The notes beneath the pieces were generated by a model, which was given only the letters and a program-made list of their open reading frames with translations, did not search any database and was not told the DNA's origin. This document shows positions 12,740-28,884 of a stretch of DNA of 64,000 bases, piece after piece (the stretch's first letter is position 1; each line of letters begins with the position of its first letter). The translations under genes and the position numbers were made by a program. The stretch is from the NCBI GenBank assembly GCA_020055645.1, contig CM034548.1, positions 1,922,001 to 1,986,000 of the forward strand, given 5' to 3'. This stretch comes from Tomocerus qinae. Its lineage: Eukaryota > Arthropoda > Collembola > Entomobryomorpha > Tomoceridae.

Positions 12740-15700
12740 ATCTGTTTGTGTCTCTATGTAATTGAGTGTGCCAATGCCAATGGCTTTGGATTGTTGTGGT
12801 TGGATTTTTATCTAGTGGAGAAGCAAGTCTGAGTATTATGTAATAATATTGAGTGCTCTTCTTGACTTGTTGTTGTCTAAGAATGTGGGTGGACTGGACT
12901 GGGTACAGCTGATATAGTTTATTAGGCCCGTCTATTGTACTCTCATCATGCTCCTTCTGTACTATTTACTTGTGGCTAATATGCATGCATTTCTGGCTTT
13001 CCATGGCCAACAGAATTATATTATGGTGAACTGAAGTGACTGTGAGAAAATTGCGGTACATTTTTTGTCTTGTTCACAAGTAATTTTCCTGTTGATGCAT
13101 TCATTCACACAAACACATAATACTTTATTATGCAGTCAAACTGAATACAACAAAATGGAATAACGTAACTACAACTAACTAAGAACCACTACTAACACAG
13201 ACTCTGTCCACTGCCACCACACCAGACAATACACGCCCATTAAACTCGATAGCGGAGAATAATAAATAAAATAAACTCCACTTAGTGGCTCATCGTCATT
13301 ACCCACCTGCATTTGCATCCCCTACCTGACTGGGCTGGCTGTCTCCTACCCAACAAGTCCCAACCAACAACACTACAAAGTGGCTAAAGTCATTTTCAGA
13401 TTGTGGGATTAGTTTGATTAGCATGATATGACAATTACCCACTATCTTTACTGTTGTAGTCTGTGTGTCAGTTCCTAACAACGTCTTGCCCAAATACACA
13501 CAATGCATGCATAAATATAATCATATCGTTATTGTTACACATTATAACATTGACAGTACAAACATTGTGGGGAAGATCATAGAGTTGGTTAGTTACCTCG
13601 TTATTGCGTTTCCACCCCGCTCTACACAATCAACTTGTATAGGAAGGTGCTTATCGTTGGCTTACTTATCATAGTGCATTATTATCAGTCTATAGTAAGT
13701 AGTGCCAATGTGCTACTATTGTCAATATCTAGTTCAAAAGTTAAGACTAAGCACACTCTCCCATCAGATAAGTCAATAGTGTGTTACATAATATACGACT
13801 TGCGGATATTCTTACTTCCCGTTGTTGTTACATGCATTTTCCTCTCCAAACAACCAGACTCATGTTCACCTTGAGGCACACAAATAGCCACGCAAATGTG
13901 GCATGGAAGTCCTTTGGTAGCAAAATCTAGTTATTGCAACCTTAAACATAAATGCCCTACCTGCAATGCAATATCTGATCAATTAATTGCTAATGTATCA
14001 GTTTACCCACATTGTGACACGAATCAAAATAACAAAGGAAGTACTCCGTTTCTGTGGAATGCATGCTCAAAGTTGATAGATTTGGAGTTGCCATATCGGT
14101 TATTACAAGGAAGGAGTGGATGCACCATTCTACGATAACAGATTACTGTAACAAATGCAGTTAATTCATTATTTCCATTAGGCTTTTAAAATGCAAAGGT
14201 ATGTCAAGTGGTTTCCATTTATTGCATTCTAGTCAATTATTGCAGAGAAAAACAAGTCACTCAACCGTCAACCACAAATGCCCACTCTACAACTCTACTA
14301 TTATCGTTTCCTTTGGTGTAATCCATTAGCAAATTAAATTATAATACACTCTTCTACTCTACACCTTCCTTGCCGTACATTGAGTAAAAAGGAGTGTGGC
14401 GACACTGTCGTCCACTACCAAAACATGTTAAACATCAGTTTTGATTAATATGAAATGTCAAATTCTAATTTCTATTTAGAGTATTTCAAATTTTATTTTT
14501 TCTTTCTGCATTTCACAAAAACGTCCTGTTTGTATACTACTTGTACAGCTCTTTTGCGGTATACTAAGTCGACTTTAACTACTTTGAATTGTCATAATAA
14601 AATAATTTGCATAACTTTTGACTTGTCATTATCGTATAGCCCCATTCTTAAGGGTCGAGTATTGCATGTATACTACGCAGTTAGTAGTTAATTGTTCATT
14701 GTCTGTTATTGTATGGCAAACATTGATTAATATTACATGACAATTAATGATAGAACTCCAGTGTGTAAAATTCTAAGAGCCACCAGCAAATTAAATTGTT
14801 ACTATAATAGAAACAAGCTTCAAATAACCTGTTAAGGATTTTATTTTTACCAAGTTTTTCATTGTCTATGTCAATGCAGTGCATATGAATATACAGAGAA
14901 TGATTTGTCGTGTGATTGGTGACAAGTAAGGATAGATAGGGAGGAAATAAATAGTATTTAATATTATTACGGTAAATAGCAAAGATAAATATTTTCTGGC
15001 ATATGGATAACCTCCTTCCAAAGCCAGTCATCCAATTAACAGATTTGTTGCATGTGCATTTTGTGCTGTATACATTGTTTTTTATCTGTGCATGCCAGGT
15101 ACGGTCTGTTGTTGCTACGAAATAAAGTGCAGAGTAACATGAACAAGAGGAAGGGTCGCATGCAGAGACAGACGTGCATTGCAGTGCACCCACATCAGGC
15201 CAGACACAAATGATACCTTATTTATTATGGGCCCTTGCTTAGGCACTTGATGTGATAGACATCCGTTGTTTGTTGTCCGTTGCCATTATGCTACTACTCC
15301 ATTACACCATTTCTACTAGTAGCAATAATATCTATCTAGGCACCTACATCTACGTATATTAAAATAATATTCATCCCAAGACAAGTTACCACCATAAGAA
15401 ATTCGAAATGTTTTTTTTAAACCTGGAATTCTTCTCACTTACAATTAATAATTTTTGTAATTGTAGTTGTATTGATTATGGTTATTATGAGTTATTGAAT
15501 TTACATATGATTTGTACCTCTTGCAATTATTATAATACCGCAATGGCAAATTGTAATCATGACCTAATTCTTCTGCAATCATCACAAACAAATTCAGCAA
15601 ATGAAGTTTTATATGTTCATAAATATTTCATTAAAAGCATTTCAAAAGCTGTTTCGCATTTCTAAATAAAATCACTTGTAAACATGAATACAAGCTTATA

Positions 15701-18700
15701 TATTATAATATAGATGGGCTCGAATACGGGGACCTAAACATTTTCATTCATACAACTTTTGCATATTTGTGTATGTTGCGTATTTAAGGTGATCACATTT
15801 AGATATAGAAACACGTGGTATATTAAGAATAATATGGAAAAGTCGAAAACAGCTCTTAAAGCTGGAAACACAAATATTATTAACACATTCACACAAATCG
15901 TGTTGCTATGAATGTACCTAGTAGCTAAGCCGTAGTTTGCAAAATGCTTTCAGTAATACTAACACCTGGCAGACATGTTTTTATTATAGAAGTTGAAGAG
16001 ACTAAAGAGAGTAGAATGTAGCATACACCAGTGGAAATCAGAACAAGGCGAGGTTAAATATAATACCTGCATTGCAATAAAATGATGTCTAGTAATGCTA
16101 GAATGTCAATTTCTTATTTATTTGGCTATTCCGATATAACTGTGCAGGTAAATAATATTATGAGGTAACTGTACAGTTTGGTGCATCTCTTATCACAATC
16201 ATTTATTCTTGTATCGGTATTGCGTTGCCAGAAGAAGTAATGGTTGCATTTTGTTCTGCTAGTAGACAAGTCATGCAAAAATAATCAAGAAAGGTGCATT
16301 CGCTGCAAAACTGCATAAAAATTATTACGGCACTCTTCTGTTTGCTTCTTCAGTTTGGGTAGATATGAACTGACATCCGGAATGTTGCATTATGGCTTAG
16401 TGTCTGCTGATGTAGATTTAGGGATTGTCGGAGAGAGTCCGCGTCCATGCTCTTTCTTTGTCTCCGTTCCTTCCATTGTCTCTCCTCCTTTTCATGCTCA
16501 TACGGATGTCCTCACAAACACAAAACCCAAACTGCCGTGTATCTCGCATAAATTCTCCCCTGCCACTTGTCATTGGCCACAACATCACTGACAAAGTATT
16601 TAGTCCCATTGTCAAAGTACTTTCAGCCAGGCCGAAGGAAGACTGCCAAGCAAATGTAAACATAAAGATAATATTATGTGGAGTGATAGCATTGATGCGT
16701 GAGAGGAAGCTCTAGCACTACTACGTATATATATATTGAGATCGCTAAGCTATGGCACTTTCACGTAGTTTTACAAGTGGCGAGGAACTTACTGTTTTCG
16801 GTGTTTTCCGCCGTCTCTTGTTGTGGCACTATACTTTGCATCATCTGCCTCAAAGTCATCATACACAACAAAGCATTTGCTATTTATGATCATTACACGC
16901 TTTATTCTGCCAAAAGTCAAGACGAATTCTCGTGGTTCTGCTATATTTACTATTATTACTATCTTATATATATACATATCATGATAGTAATGAAGTTCAT
17001 CACAAAAGTAAATTCTAATGAACGAAAGAACAAAAGGACTCTTTGTCTCGCTTTGGGATTCGCTCTCGGAATCATGCTACTACCTAAGTAAACTTATAGA
17101 GAGACGGAAAACATTTCTTTGGGGCACTACGCTACATAGATTTCATAATTGTGATAGCGATGACAAACAGAATAACACGGGGCTCAAAACATGACCGGTT
17201 ACACAACATTAAATTCCTGCTTTAGGTGACGGAGCCAACCTCTCCTTGTTTGTATCATCAAAGATCACGTATGAGTTATGTCATATAGCAAAAGTTATGT
17301 ACACCGTTGAGCGTACTACTTACTCTTATAATTAGGTACCTTGATATTAGATTACATTGTCAACAATTCACGTCAATGTGTAATTTAAAATATTCTAAGA
17401 ATGTTTGAGCGGACAGAAAGTGGATCTAGGACGTCGTTGGACATGTAAAAATACTTATTTCATTTGATCAGTAAACCCTCATTGAGAAATATGTCGTCAC
17501 AAAAATTGTATTGTGTAGCCCATTGGAATGGCTGCCTCACTCCAAAGTAACTAAAACACTTTGATGTTTAAATATACCACAGCGACGGAAATGGGAAGTG
17601 CGTTATATTAAATAGCATGTAGTCAGATGTGGAGATATTAAATGCTGTAGCTGTAGGCCGTTTTATTTCAGTTCCCAAGAAAGCCAACTGGAACTGAAAT
17701 GGAACTCGGCTCCAGAAATATCTATAATCAATACTCACAAAGTCTAGTGCGTGTAAAGTGGAGTGGAAACCACACTACTTCCAGTTTTACATCATATCCA
17801 CCTTTTCGCACTCTCTGTCCTTAGAAGCAAGTTGTCTGGACAAATAATATTATAACATGGCGTTAGTTAGACCCATGCTGACTAACTTTGCTTGGCATTA
17901 TTATCAGCAATTAGGACGGGAGTGTGATGCATACAAAATGCTTTCAACCCGTTCGTCATTGTCAATATGTTTATTCTATTGTGCAATACATATTTCATTT
18001 AGCTGACTCATTATAACATTTGGCTAGGACATTTAATGCAGAAACCAGATTTTGTATCGACATATTGTTACCGATATCCAAGCAAAGTTCGAAATGCCTA
18101 TCGAAAATGAGTCAATAGTGACTTTAAAATAGCATGTAATCGCGAGAAGGGTTTAATTTGATTTTGTCTGAACGTATTGGGGAGGTAGCTGTTCGAAGGT
18201 TGGCTTATCTTATCGTCAGCACTTTTACAACTGCCGAAATCGTCATGTCTTGTCTATTAAAGATGCTTTACGTGATGTAGAAGAAAAATATAACTTTTAG
18301 TGGCAGCCGCTGCTGCCTGCTTTGGAAATCTAAAGTTTTAACCACGTAGAAACGTAATGCAAACCCTGTACTATTTTGTATAACCAACACGTTTTGAAGC
18401 AGAGTGGTGTTATATATAATGTAGAAGAGGAACCTGGAGCGCGGTAGCTACGGAGGGAAGGAGAAGGCGTCAAATCAAGACAGTCTTGTACATTAGGTAG
18501 GTATTTGGCATGAAGAGAGGTCATGTTCCCAGACATCGAGAGCCTGCAGGGAACAACATCAAATCACAGCCAACATTTAAAATGTTTAATGTGCATCTCA
18601 GAGGCGAATAAATGCCAATCGACACAACGTGGGGATATTGAGGGATTCGTTTGATCGGCTATCTGGGAATATCAACTTAGTGGCGTTAACAGCGTCGGAT

Positions 18701-21700
18701 TCCTGCTGACTGGCCTTGGCTTCGTTTGTTATGCTATGTCAGTTTAGGTATGCGTCCCTACAAAATCGCCATTATTGCAGATCAAATGGTGAACTGCACA
18801 AGCTGTTGTTGTGAATATCCGATATCTATAACTTGATGATCCCTCCGCAGCGGGACGAAACCGACAGTTTGGTCAACGCAGACCTGACTCGACTCCACAA
18901 ACAGAACACACATTGGGGTAAATTATATTTTAAGATGCAAGTCCTAGAATTCGCTTGATGCGTGATGTGCACGTTTTATTTGACAGGATACAACTATGTA
19001 TGGAGATACGTTTGATATAAACTCGAGTGTATCTCCGTCTCCTGGGCTTCAAAATTAGGTACACTTCTCACTTTATGGCAGGTGCAATGCATTCAGTTAG
19101 CATTTCTGGTCACAAGAATTATCTATAAGATTCTAAAATATTAATTAGTTTGCTGCTGACTCAGTTTTACTACTTTTACTTTTCCGTAAAATAAACGCGG
19201 CTTGAAGTTCAATTCTAATTTATTCTTTTGTTTATACAAATTGGTATATATTATCTGCATCTACACGAAGGGAAAATAAAATTTATTCACTACCACTTAC
19301 TTGTTCCAACTTCCTATCGCTATTGGCTAGTGCATTGGTGGTCTATGTGAACATCTAATGTTCATGTTATATTTTGGCATTGACACTGCTCAAGCATCTA
19401 GTTGTTATTATTAAGTAGAAGTAAAAGCAGAGCATAAAAGGGCAACAAAGCTCCGCTTTTTGGGATAACTGTTTATCCCCAAGCCAAGAAAAGTTGGTCC
19501 GAAAAAACCAATGTAAAAGCCTGGGCATCAAGTAAAAATGTCCTTCCTTTTCTGCAATTCAATTTCCATACTGCTCAGCATAACAGTGCCTATGGAAAGA
19601 GAGAATTAGGTTCGAAAGTATTTAAAGTTTCAAATGCAAAATAAGTGTGGCCATGGGCATGTCAGATATGAATATGTATCAGAATGTTTCTCTTCGATAC
19701 GTAGGCAAGAATGATTAATGAAAAAAGTTTTTCTCATTTACTTTTCCCACAAGTCGAAATACAATTTCTATGATGCGTTTATATGAAAATTGGCAGGTAC
19801 TCGGATGAAATAAAATGGAAATAGTTATAGGATGTATAGCCTTTATATGTGGAAGTGTGCAACAGCAGGGAATTTAAAATCTCTTTCAATGTTTGGGTTA
19901 TCTATCACGAGGATTTATTAGTATACTATAGCCTACGTATCTAATGCGGGGGATTAGGTAGTAGGAATATTATCGTCCCACTCTAGCCACGGAGCCCACG
20001 CATCAGAGAGACCAATTCCGAATGGATTGCATTGATGTTGTTTTTATGCAGACCTGGTAAGATTTCTTCGGACATATCTAATGATATTCAAAAATAGAAT
20101 ATTTTATGATATGGAGAGTGGAGTGCAAACTCCCCCCGTCTCGAAATTCTCATGGCCATAGACAGACTCAACTTGTTTTTATTTCATATTGAGGAGTACG
20201 AGAGTAAATCGAGAATGAGATTGACAGTAACGCTGTCAGAATTGAAGGTTGTTCATGGTATACTGCTTTCACACCATGCAGTAATATTTCATTTCCAAGG
20301 GATGGATATAAATTACAAATTTCTTTCATATCTGTAATTGCAATAGCAAAAAGTCATTTACCCCTCACACTACATCTGCATGCTCAGTAATAAGTTTCCA
20401 TTATGTATTTGATTCTCCGCCGACAGGACATGATGATCATGTACCTCGTCTCAAAGGCCATACGAATATTATGTTGACTTTAGTCTTGGACGCTATGTTA
20501 TCAGTAAACACATGCTAAAGTCAGAAGTAGGAATCGATCTTATATTCGAGTGCTTTATATTCCAGAACCTTATGCTACGCAATTGAAAAAAAAACATTCA
20601 TTTCTCTGATTCCAATTTTCACTGCAGCAACAGGAATCAATTACTTTAATTTGAGGGACATTATGAACTTGGATTTGATTGCACGCAAATTGGTAAAGAG
20701 CTATGCAAAGAACATTTTGGATTGATTTTGCTATGTACACGTAATTTGGAGGACATTTGCTGTATTCTTACTGAAGTCAAATGAGCTGGAGAACAAAAGT
20801 AAATATTCTGTCATTTCTGGTAAAAGCAGTAATAACGATAGGAGAGATATGTCACTCCATTATGACCATCTTCAACAAATAAAGGGATAAGGTGACACAC
20901 ATTTTGACCCGACTACATATATAGGAGGCTTTTCATTCTCATGTGGCTGGACAATGGCGTCCACCTGACTTACACTTCAATTTCATCCGTTCTGATAACA
21001 ATACAATCTGGAGACTTGTTTTATGTTTGTGGTTATAGTGGTTAATGACACAAAGCTTGAGCACTCTGCTAGTAATTCAGGGGAAAGCACTTTTGTCGCG
21101 GTTCTGTTCGGTTACGGTCGCTTTATCCAATCCCATAGAACTTTTCTTTGTCAACCACCACACGAGGAATGCAAAAAACGGAATGAAAATGGCAATGACA
21201 GAACCCTCAGATTCAGTTTTAAAAATCTTTTAGAATAGTAGTTATGCAGTGAAAGGTCAAAACTTTGAAAAGCTGCCTATTTATTTATTTAAAAATTGAA
21301 ACCTTTATATAAATGATGATGGAAAGTATCAATTTTTTAATTGTATTCCCATCGATGGGCAAACCAGTATAGCAGCAGGGCAGGTTTGTAAATTTGCAAC
21401 ATCTTATAGTAGAGTGTACAAACGAATTTCCTTTAACTTTTGTGCTTAAATGAAACTTTGGTAAATTAGGCCTGCTTCATTATCGTGGCCGAGTGTGCAA
21501 TTTGCATGTCTAAGGTGAAGTTATGATGTGCGCACTTTTACTTTGTATTTTTTGCAGAATTCAATTTAACTAAGATGATAACACTCTTATCTATTGTCAG
21601 GCAAAGCACTTAAGTAGCCTTACTCATGACACAATACAATGTTTCGTTTTCATTTCCTCTAATAATATCGACGCAAAAGTTTAGCTTATCTCCAAACTGG

Positions 21701-24700
21701 AGCAAGTCAACCTCCAGCCAACAGCAGCAGCGATGAAGCACACAGAAAAGACGGAAAACCCAGCATACTTACCAAATTCAATTTTATGCGTATTAGGACT
21801 TTAACACGAGGCATAAGGTACTCCTTGCATGGGCAAAGACTTGATGGGTTTTCTGGCATCGACTGTTTTTATAAGTTCTTTTCTTAGGCTCTTTGCATGC
21901 TTTATGTACAATATAACCTGTAATAGAGTTTTTGCAAAATGATACTATTCGCTTCATAATATGGATATATTGTGACGCATTATGTTTTTGTACTGCCAGA
22001 GTCCATGATCTGGTGTTATTGAAGCAAACATGCTTCATTGGATTTCAACGGGCATGCTGATTTCAGTTTTGTTTTTCCATGAATTTACAATGTGATGATG
22101 CAATCTTTAGGACAAACATATCGGCGTGTGTTGGGTTCTTATGTAACTTATTAAGAATTGTGCCTCGTGCTTATCTGAAGCAGACAATAGCAAGAATATT
22201 ATGATATTTATTTACTTTCCCCGACCTTATCGTATAGGGTAGGATGCTGCAGCAAGTAGGGCGATGAAGATAGAATTACAATGGCACACAAAGCACAGGT
22301 TGGGGAAAGTAGCACAGGAGCTGAAAACAAAGCAACTTTTTGTAAAAACCTTAGAAATACAAAGAACATCCCATCTCCTTTCTTTCGCTCTTGCTAGCTC
22401 CTCGTTTCCATTAAAAACTTTCTCGTATCTCAAATCTAATTTATGTCAAGTACACAGCACAAAGTAACAATGAGTGAGATAGGAGACTATGAAATGCATT
22501 GTATCCTTCTGCTTGAATAGAAATTAAGCTGCCTACGTGTGGTTTATGTATTATGACTCTCCATCTTCTACCTCCCACGAAAATGTACTTGTAATTCTTT
22601 TGCTCTGCTTTACTTTCTCCTCCTTTGCTTTTCACCTACTTCGGCAACTATTAGCCACAAAACAATGAACCTGAGTAATCCCAGCTGAAATAATACCGTC
22701 AACAAACCAGGAGCAAGGAGAATTCGCTCCTGCTGTCCTGATTTCTCCGGACAATGCATAATGCTCTTTACCATTTCTAACACTTGTTTAGTAAAACTAA
22801 CCTTATAAGTGAGCAAATCTGAGATTTGACCTTCAGTTTAATGACATTCCAATTTAACTTAACTCGTAACAGTCTAGTTAATGATTTGCATACTAAAGCA
22901 ATAAATCTACATACTCTTAGGACAAACAAAAATATGAACTAAAAAGTAAATGATTTTAGCCAAAAAGCGGTAACTTTTGTAATCCTGAATTTTATTCCGA
23001 ACAAAGGAGAGTTAACTGAATTGAAAAGTAATACCTATTTAGAGTAAAGTTCTTTTTTATTTGACCGAAAAGTGCTTTGTAAGCCAGATTGAGATGTTAT
23101 AAATACGTTACAGGGATGTTCCCAGAAGTGGAAAATTGTAGCCACTTCGTAAATCAGCGACATACACAGGAGGTAAATTCACTATTATTCAGCAGTGCAT
23201 TGTTTGTCGGTGCAATATAAGGTGCGTCATAAAAATAGCAGTATATTAGGAGCATTAATGCCATAAAGGTAAATAATGCGTGGATGTCATTAAAATAGTT
23301 CAAGCTATCAAAAGTCTCATGCTCAGTCTCATGCATTTTAGGTGTTTCTATCTACTCGTCGGTATGCTGTAAATGTATAGAGACAAGTATAAAACTGTAA
23401 CTGGAATTATTTTCATGACTTTTCATCTCATGATTCACTTGAAAGACTTTTAGGGGATCCGCAAGGGAAAAAAGCTATCTACCAAGAAACTTTTGACAGT
23501 TTGAGTGGAATTTTTGTAGAACTTGTGTTTTAGCCCGACAAATTGTGCATACATGTTAAGCACCCATGTATCTCCATATATAAAATAGTTGCGCAGTCCA
23601 CATCAGAGGTTGACTCCACTGAGCATCAAAGATTGATTATCTCAGAAATCCAAGAAAGTGTCGGTACATATACGCCACTTGTTCTTTTAATTGCACTCAA
23701 CATACTCAAGAAGTCATCTGCATAAATTCATAGTAGATATTTAACTACCTCATTTTCTGAAAAACTACTGGGTTTATAATAAGAGACGGTTTAAGAGCTA
23801 ATTCTGTTATACTAAACTTCGGATATATGGCAATTTACTCTGCAACAAATTCCTTGATTTATTCAAAATTATTCTTAGTTAAAACTGCAGCGTATCCGGG
23901 ATAAAAATTTCTCAGTTTCGGAATCGGTAAATGAATATATAGCTGTATGAATATTGCGTATTAAGTATTTGCGTGCGTCATTCAATGGAACATAAATTAA
24001 TGTACATTTTGTGGCGATAAGATGCACACATTTGTCTTTGTTGACGTATGCGAAAATTCTGCTGATTAGATGCCTTTAGTCAGTACAGTCACAGATTGTG
24101 GTATAGGTAGGATAGGAGTAGATGTATTCAGCATTTAGTCATTAGAGGATGGAAGGTAGAGCTGAGTTGTCTGTGAGACATTGTCATTCACTTGATTTGA
24201 CCATCTGAATGTTGCTCGTAGTTGATGCAGATAGTACAAAAACTGGACTTGCTTCTACCCTCTTTCCTTCAATTTATATTCTGTGTCTGATTTGTTGTTG
24301 GAAAACTTCTGTGAGATCGCTATCTGAAGTGATGACCATGGGATAGTAAGGACAAGACATTCATATATAGATAGGTTGATATCCTCAGCTGATGCTCGCA
24401 CATGATAAAATATGCAATGAATACTACTGACAAGGCATGGACAACTTTGTCTGCTCTCGATCCCAGCAGCGCTATTCTCATGTAGTTCTGTCTTAATTAC
24501 TGCCAACGAAAATTCCTTCAGATTTCTCCTCACCACAACAATGAGCGGTCCCAATCAATCAATTGTGCATCGCTGCTAAGAAATATTACGATACAGCTAT
24601 GGAATAATAAATATGAATGCTACTTCCCACCACTCACTGTACTTATTGCTCTTCTGAATTATCCTCTGGAATTCAGACGAGAATGCATTCCATTCAGCAA

Positions 24701-27700
24701 GAAAGAAAGATAATTGGGCTATACTTACCTATTATAATACTATAAGTATATACATATATAGACACTGCTATATGATAATATTATAAGACAATACATATAT
24801 TTGTGTCAGATGTGATATGGCCATTCATGCAGAGTCTTATTGCAAAAAGAGGAATTGCATATAGTACAGTAAGGCAGAAGTTGCAACGGATGATTTGGAG
24901 GAGTGCAAGTCAGCTAATGCAGAGTAATGCAATGTAATGACATATGGCCAACATTCATTTTATGTATTCGTCCCTATAGCAGCTGATTATTGGATTGAAT
25001 GCAACTCTCTCTTATTTAGGCTAACACGACCCCTTACTCAGAGATATACATGATATTATTATAAGTAGTAGTAGTAGTAGTACATGAATGTGCACAGAAA
25101 GGTGTCGATGTAAATAGATGCAGATGCCTCGATGATACTCGTCTTCATATCGTGTCTCACCTTCTTGCGCTAAACGTCTAAGCTGTTCTGAAACCTGTGA
25201 TTATTCTCTTCACTTAATCGTCAGCAATACATATTTATTGTGATTACATGTATTGAATTGAATTATGTGTTTCTCTGCCGAGTTGTTAGTGGATCATGCT
25301 TCTATTCTTTGGCACGTAGACTCACTCACAACGTGGACAGCTCTCTCGTCCCCTTGCTGCGTACACTCGTATGCACTTTATTCTATTTACTCTCTAGAAG
25401 ATAGCCCTACCCAATACTCTCTCAGAGAATCCTTATAGCGGTACTGTTTACTATGCAGTCTTATCTTATAGTGCCACTCTCTCTCTGAATTCCATACAAA
25501 CCTCTGCAGGGATTTTCCTCAATCCCCTCCAAGGTTCCAAAAAATATTCTATTTAATGGGTGTAGAATTGCCTATTGGAGAATGTCAAGCACCTTCATAA
25601 CTAGAGACCTATTCTGCATTCGAGAGTATTCATCTGTAGTAAATGTAAATCTAAACTACAGCTTCCAATAATTGCTTGAAATACTTGTGCCCTAATTACT
25701 TCTACTCTACTGCACTCAAAACACTTCAATCCCTCCTATGAATGCAATTCAACATTTTACTTCCGGCAAGGTTTCTTCTTCTGCTATTTATTGGTCTGCT
25801 ATGAATTGAGCTAAACTCGAAGGTGCTTGTAGACAGCAAGTGGTTTGATGCACTTAAGTACGCCATCCAAATAATAAGTAGTATACAGCCACCTATTACT
25901 ATATATACCGGTATTAGTCGTATATTGTACATATGTATACCACATATTGTAGCTCCCGTTGTAATCCATGTGATATGCACACGTTATTAATAAAGTGACT
26001 ATCTTGTTGTTGACAGACTTTTTGTGATTGCTGCTGGTGAGAAGGAGATGGTCTTTATACCTTGCTGATTGCGACTGTTTGTGGGCAGCAGTGCTTTATG
26101 GTAAGTAACTGCAGTCAATGCATGTGATGTCTATTATACATTTATTAGTATTGTTACTTTCTGTTACATGGGAAATCATGGGAGAGTTAAAAATGAAGTG
26201 CTACTGCTGCAGTGATAGCTTAATGATGACGAATGAAAGGGAACCTTATAAAGTAATCTGTGCCCAAATAGAAATAAATACGCCAGTGGCTTAGGAACTT
26301 AAGTATTTGCAGTTCATTCATGTGAAAGATATGTTGATGAATAAATAAAAACTTTCTGTGTTGCCCCACGCTCTGACTACACTCTCCGACTCTGGTGATT
26401 GTGTTTGGAAAAGTAGAGCATCTCTCAGCGATTCCCAAGCCATTCTATATCTAAATTGACAATGACAATCAGCAGTGAAGCCCACTGTACTTCATTAAAT
26501 AGAAAATGTACAAACATATTCAAGCACATAAAATCAATACCAGTAGTACGGCTTTGATAACAAATTCATATTTCACTAACCACAGGTATAGTGAGGATTC
26601 ACTTGGGTGCCTATGCTTTTAGGTATTCCAAATGAATTGCTTTTAAAATATTGCTTGTCTATTCAACTACTACTTCTTCTATTTTCAAAAAAATATCAAT
26701 TTTGTTTTCCAAGTTACATAGAAATAGGAATACTAGTCATTAGATAAGTGGTAGTAAATTACTGTAATCAAGTTAATAACATCTTATTATTGCTGTGTAA
26801 GTAATTCAAGATGTAACACCGGTTAGCATACTAACGCGAGTGAAGCAAATAATAGGCAACTACTCAATGCGTACCTCTACAGTGCATAAATTCGAATAGT
26901 TTTGTAAATAGTGTGGACACTACTGTTTGTAATATTCACACAATGGACATCACCATACTATTTATGCATATCTACTGCCGCTCAGGTAGAATGACCCGCA
27001 GTTTACCCTATTTATACTTTTGTACCCGTTATTCAAGGATTCATGCGTATTGTATAGTATAGTGTCAACGTATGAATCACCTTTCTGTCTGGACTGGAGA
27101 ATACTTTCATTACAGAAAATATTTAGCCACTTATAGGTATGTGTAAAAGCTACACATTATATCTGCAATCAGCTAAGATCTCAACAGAACAAACTATAAA
27201 TATAAGTAATATCATTCTGTCAATTCGGAACAGATCGAGGGAAGAATTCGTACGATTAAATTACAAGAAATAATTTTTGAAGACATTTAGGAGATGGCTG
27301 AGAGAGTATTTATTTTATTTTGGTATGCAAAGTTTGTCTTCCGTAGCAGTGGCTGAGATTGTATGCAGCTGGTGTAGGCAACGAGGTGGCATGCACGTAA
27401 GGTAAATTCCATTTTAGGGTAGATGCATGGAATTGTGAGTCGATTGGATGGATTGTTATTCATGTATGCGAGAGAAGAAATCAAACAGGACGAAAAGTGG
27501 CCTGGCCGAGAGGTAGACGAAGCTGGCGAGGTCGTTTGACTGGGAAGAATGCTTCTGTGTCTGTGACGTTCGTTTGTGGTACGCTTTGGTTTGTTTTCGT
27601 GTCATGTCAGCAGAATTGAACTGTAATGACCGTAGTTAGTTTTAGTTAGTAGGAAGCATTCGCAAGTGGTTCTTCTGCCTGACTTGATTTGCTTATGTAT

Positions 27701-28165
27701 TGTTAGTAATTTGGCTCGGATTGTTTGTGCTACTGATCTGACCAACAGATTCAACCGGCCCTGTGGTTTCTTTTCGCTTGGCTACTGAAATCCCTTTAGC
27801 TTTGTGCTTTTTAGTTACTACAACAACGTTACCAGGGTTGTGGGCCCTGTTTTTCACCCGTGGGGTTTTTTAAGGTTTTTTATTTAATTATCTGTACTGC
27901 ATGTATGTGTGCTGATGTGTATTGTCTTGAATATAAGCTGCAGTAAATGCTGTGCTTACATTTCTTACAAAAATGCACAAAAATATAACCAGCTTGACGC
28001 GGCTTGACCTTATGTACACCAGAAGGTTCACAAAAATTGTAATGTGCAATGAGTGGGATCATACTTAACAATTTGCCTATATTCAAATAAAACAGACATA
28101 GCATAGATTATCGCATTAAGTTGAAATTCAAATAAAAAGCTATGGTGTTTTGTACCCTGAGAGTT
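12740..28165. other. 15 kb stretch without a recognisable gene
   Basis: The longest open frame in the window outside SPRYD3, 149 codons on the minus strand at 15193-14744, lies here. It has no motif, no domain and no coding-like composition. A short (GTA)n run occurs near 25065-25083. No tRNA, rRNA or recognisable conserved microRNA was seen on a by-eye pass. This is most likely intergenic or intronic DNA. Confidence 0.5.
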
Positions 28166-28167
28166 TT

Positions 28168-28253
28168 GTACATACGTGTATGTAGTGGTACATACGTGTA
28201 TGTAGTGGTGTATGTTTATATGTATGTAGTGGTGTATGTATGTATGTATGTGG
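28168..28253. repeat. GTATGT-rich minisatellite, 20-24 bp unit
   Basis: Two perfect 20-bp copies of GTACATACGTGTATGTAGTG lie at 28168-28187 and 28188-28207. They are followed by a longer variant ending TATGTAGTG and a pure (GTAT)n tail. This looks like a microsatellite-derived tandem array. Confidence 0.75.
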
Positions 28254-28884
28254 ACTGAGTCTGTGTTTGTTGGTTAGTCCTCTCCACACACTTAATTCTT
28301 TTACTTCACATTACATGCCACAAAAACACATTTGCAATGCCTGCCTACCTCTGTTGTTGAGCCAAGTTGGAATTTGGTCAGACTTGGCTCCCTGCATCGA
28401 ATTAATTACAGTGACTAACTATGCACAGGTCACTAAAAGCTTTGACTTACTCTCCGAAGCACCGCTCTTTAATATGGGACAAAACAATAAGTCTGCACTC
28501 TTAAATAATTTGACGCAACCGTCGCAAAACCATCATATTGTTTAGAAAGAAACCGCAAATTGTTGTGAGAAGGGAAAATTAGGATTCTCTTGTGTTTTGG
28601 AATATAATTTGTGAACCAAGTGTACATTTACAAAGTTGTAATACAATTACATCTTTCAAAGCTACACAATTTAAATTATTTATCCCCAAGATTTTATATT
28701 ATCATATTGTAATTCTCCATAATTTCATCCGCATTTTAATAAGGTGCCCTTATAGATGTTCCTTATTAGTATCTTTAGACTTCCTTGTGTATCATAATAT
28801 TCTGCATGCCCTACTACTGCCCAATGCTCATTACAAAAGAGTGTCACCACATGTATATATTCCGTAGTAGTGGATATTTTATTG

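Noticed and set aside
14744-15193. 149-codon minus-strand open frame, the longest outside SPRYD3
   Set aside because: Close to the maximum expected by chance at this base composition. No domain, no conserved motif and an ordinary non-coding composition.
23660-23720. Minus-strand YADD, resembling a reverse-transcriptase motif
   Set aside because: A stop codon lies two codons upstream and no neighbouring reverse-transcriptase motifs are present; a chance tetrapeptide.
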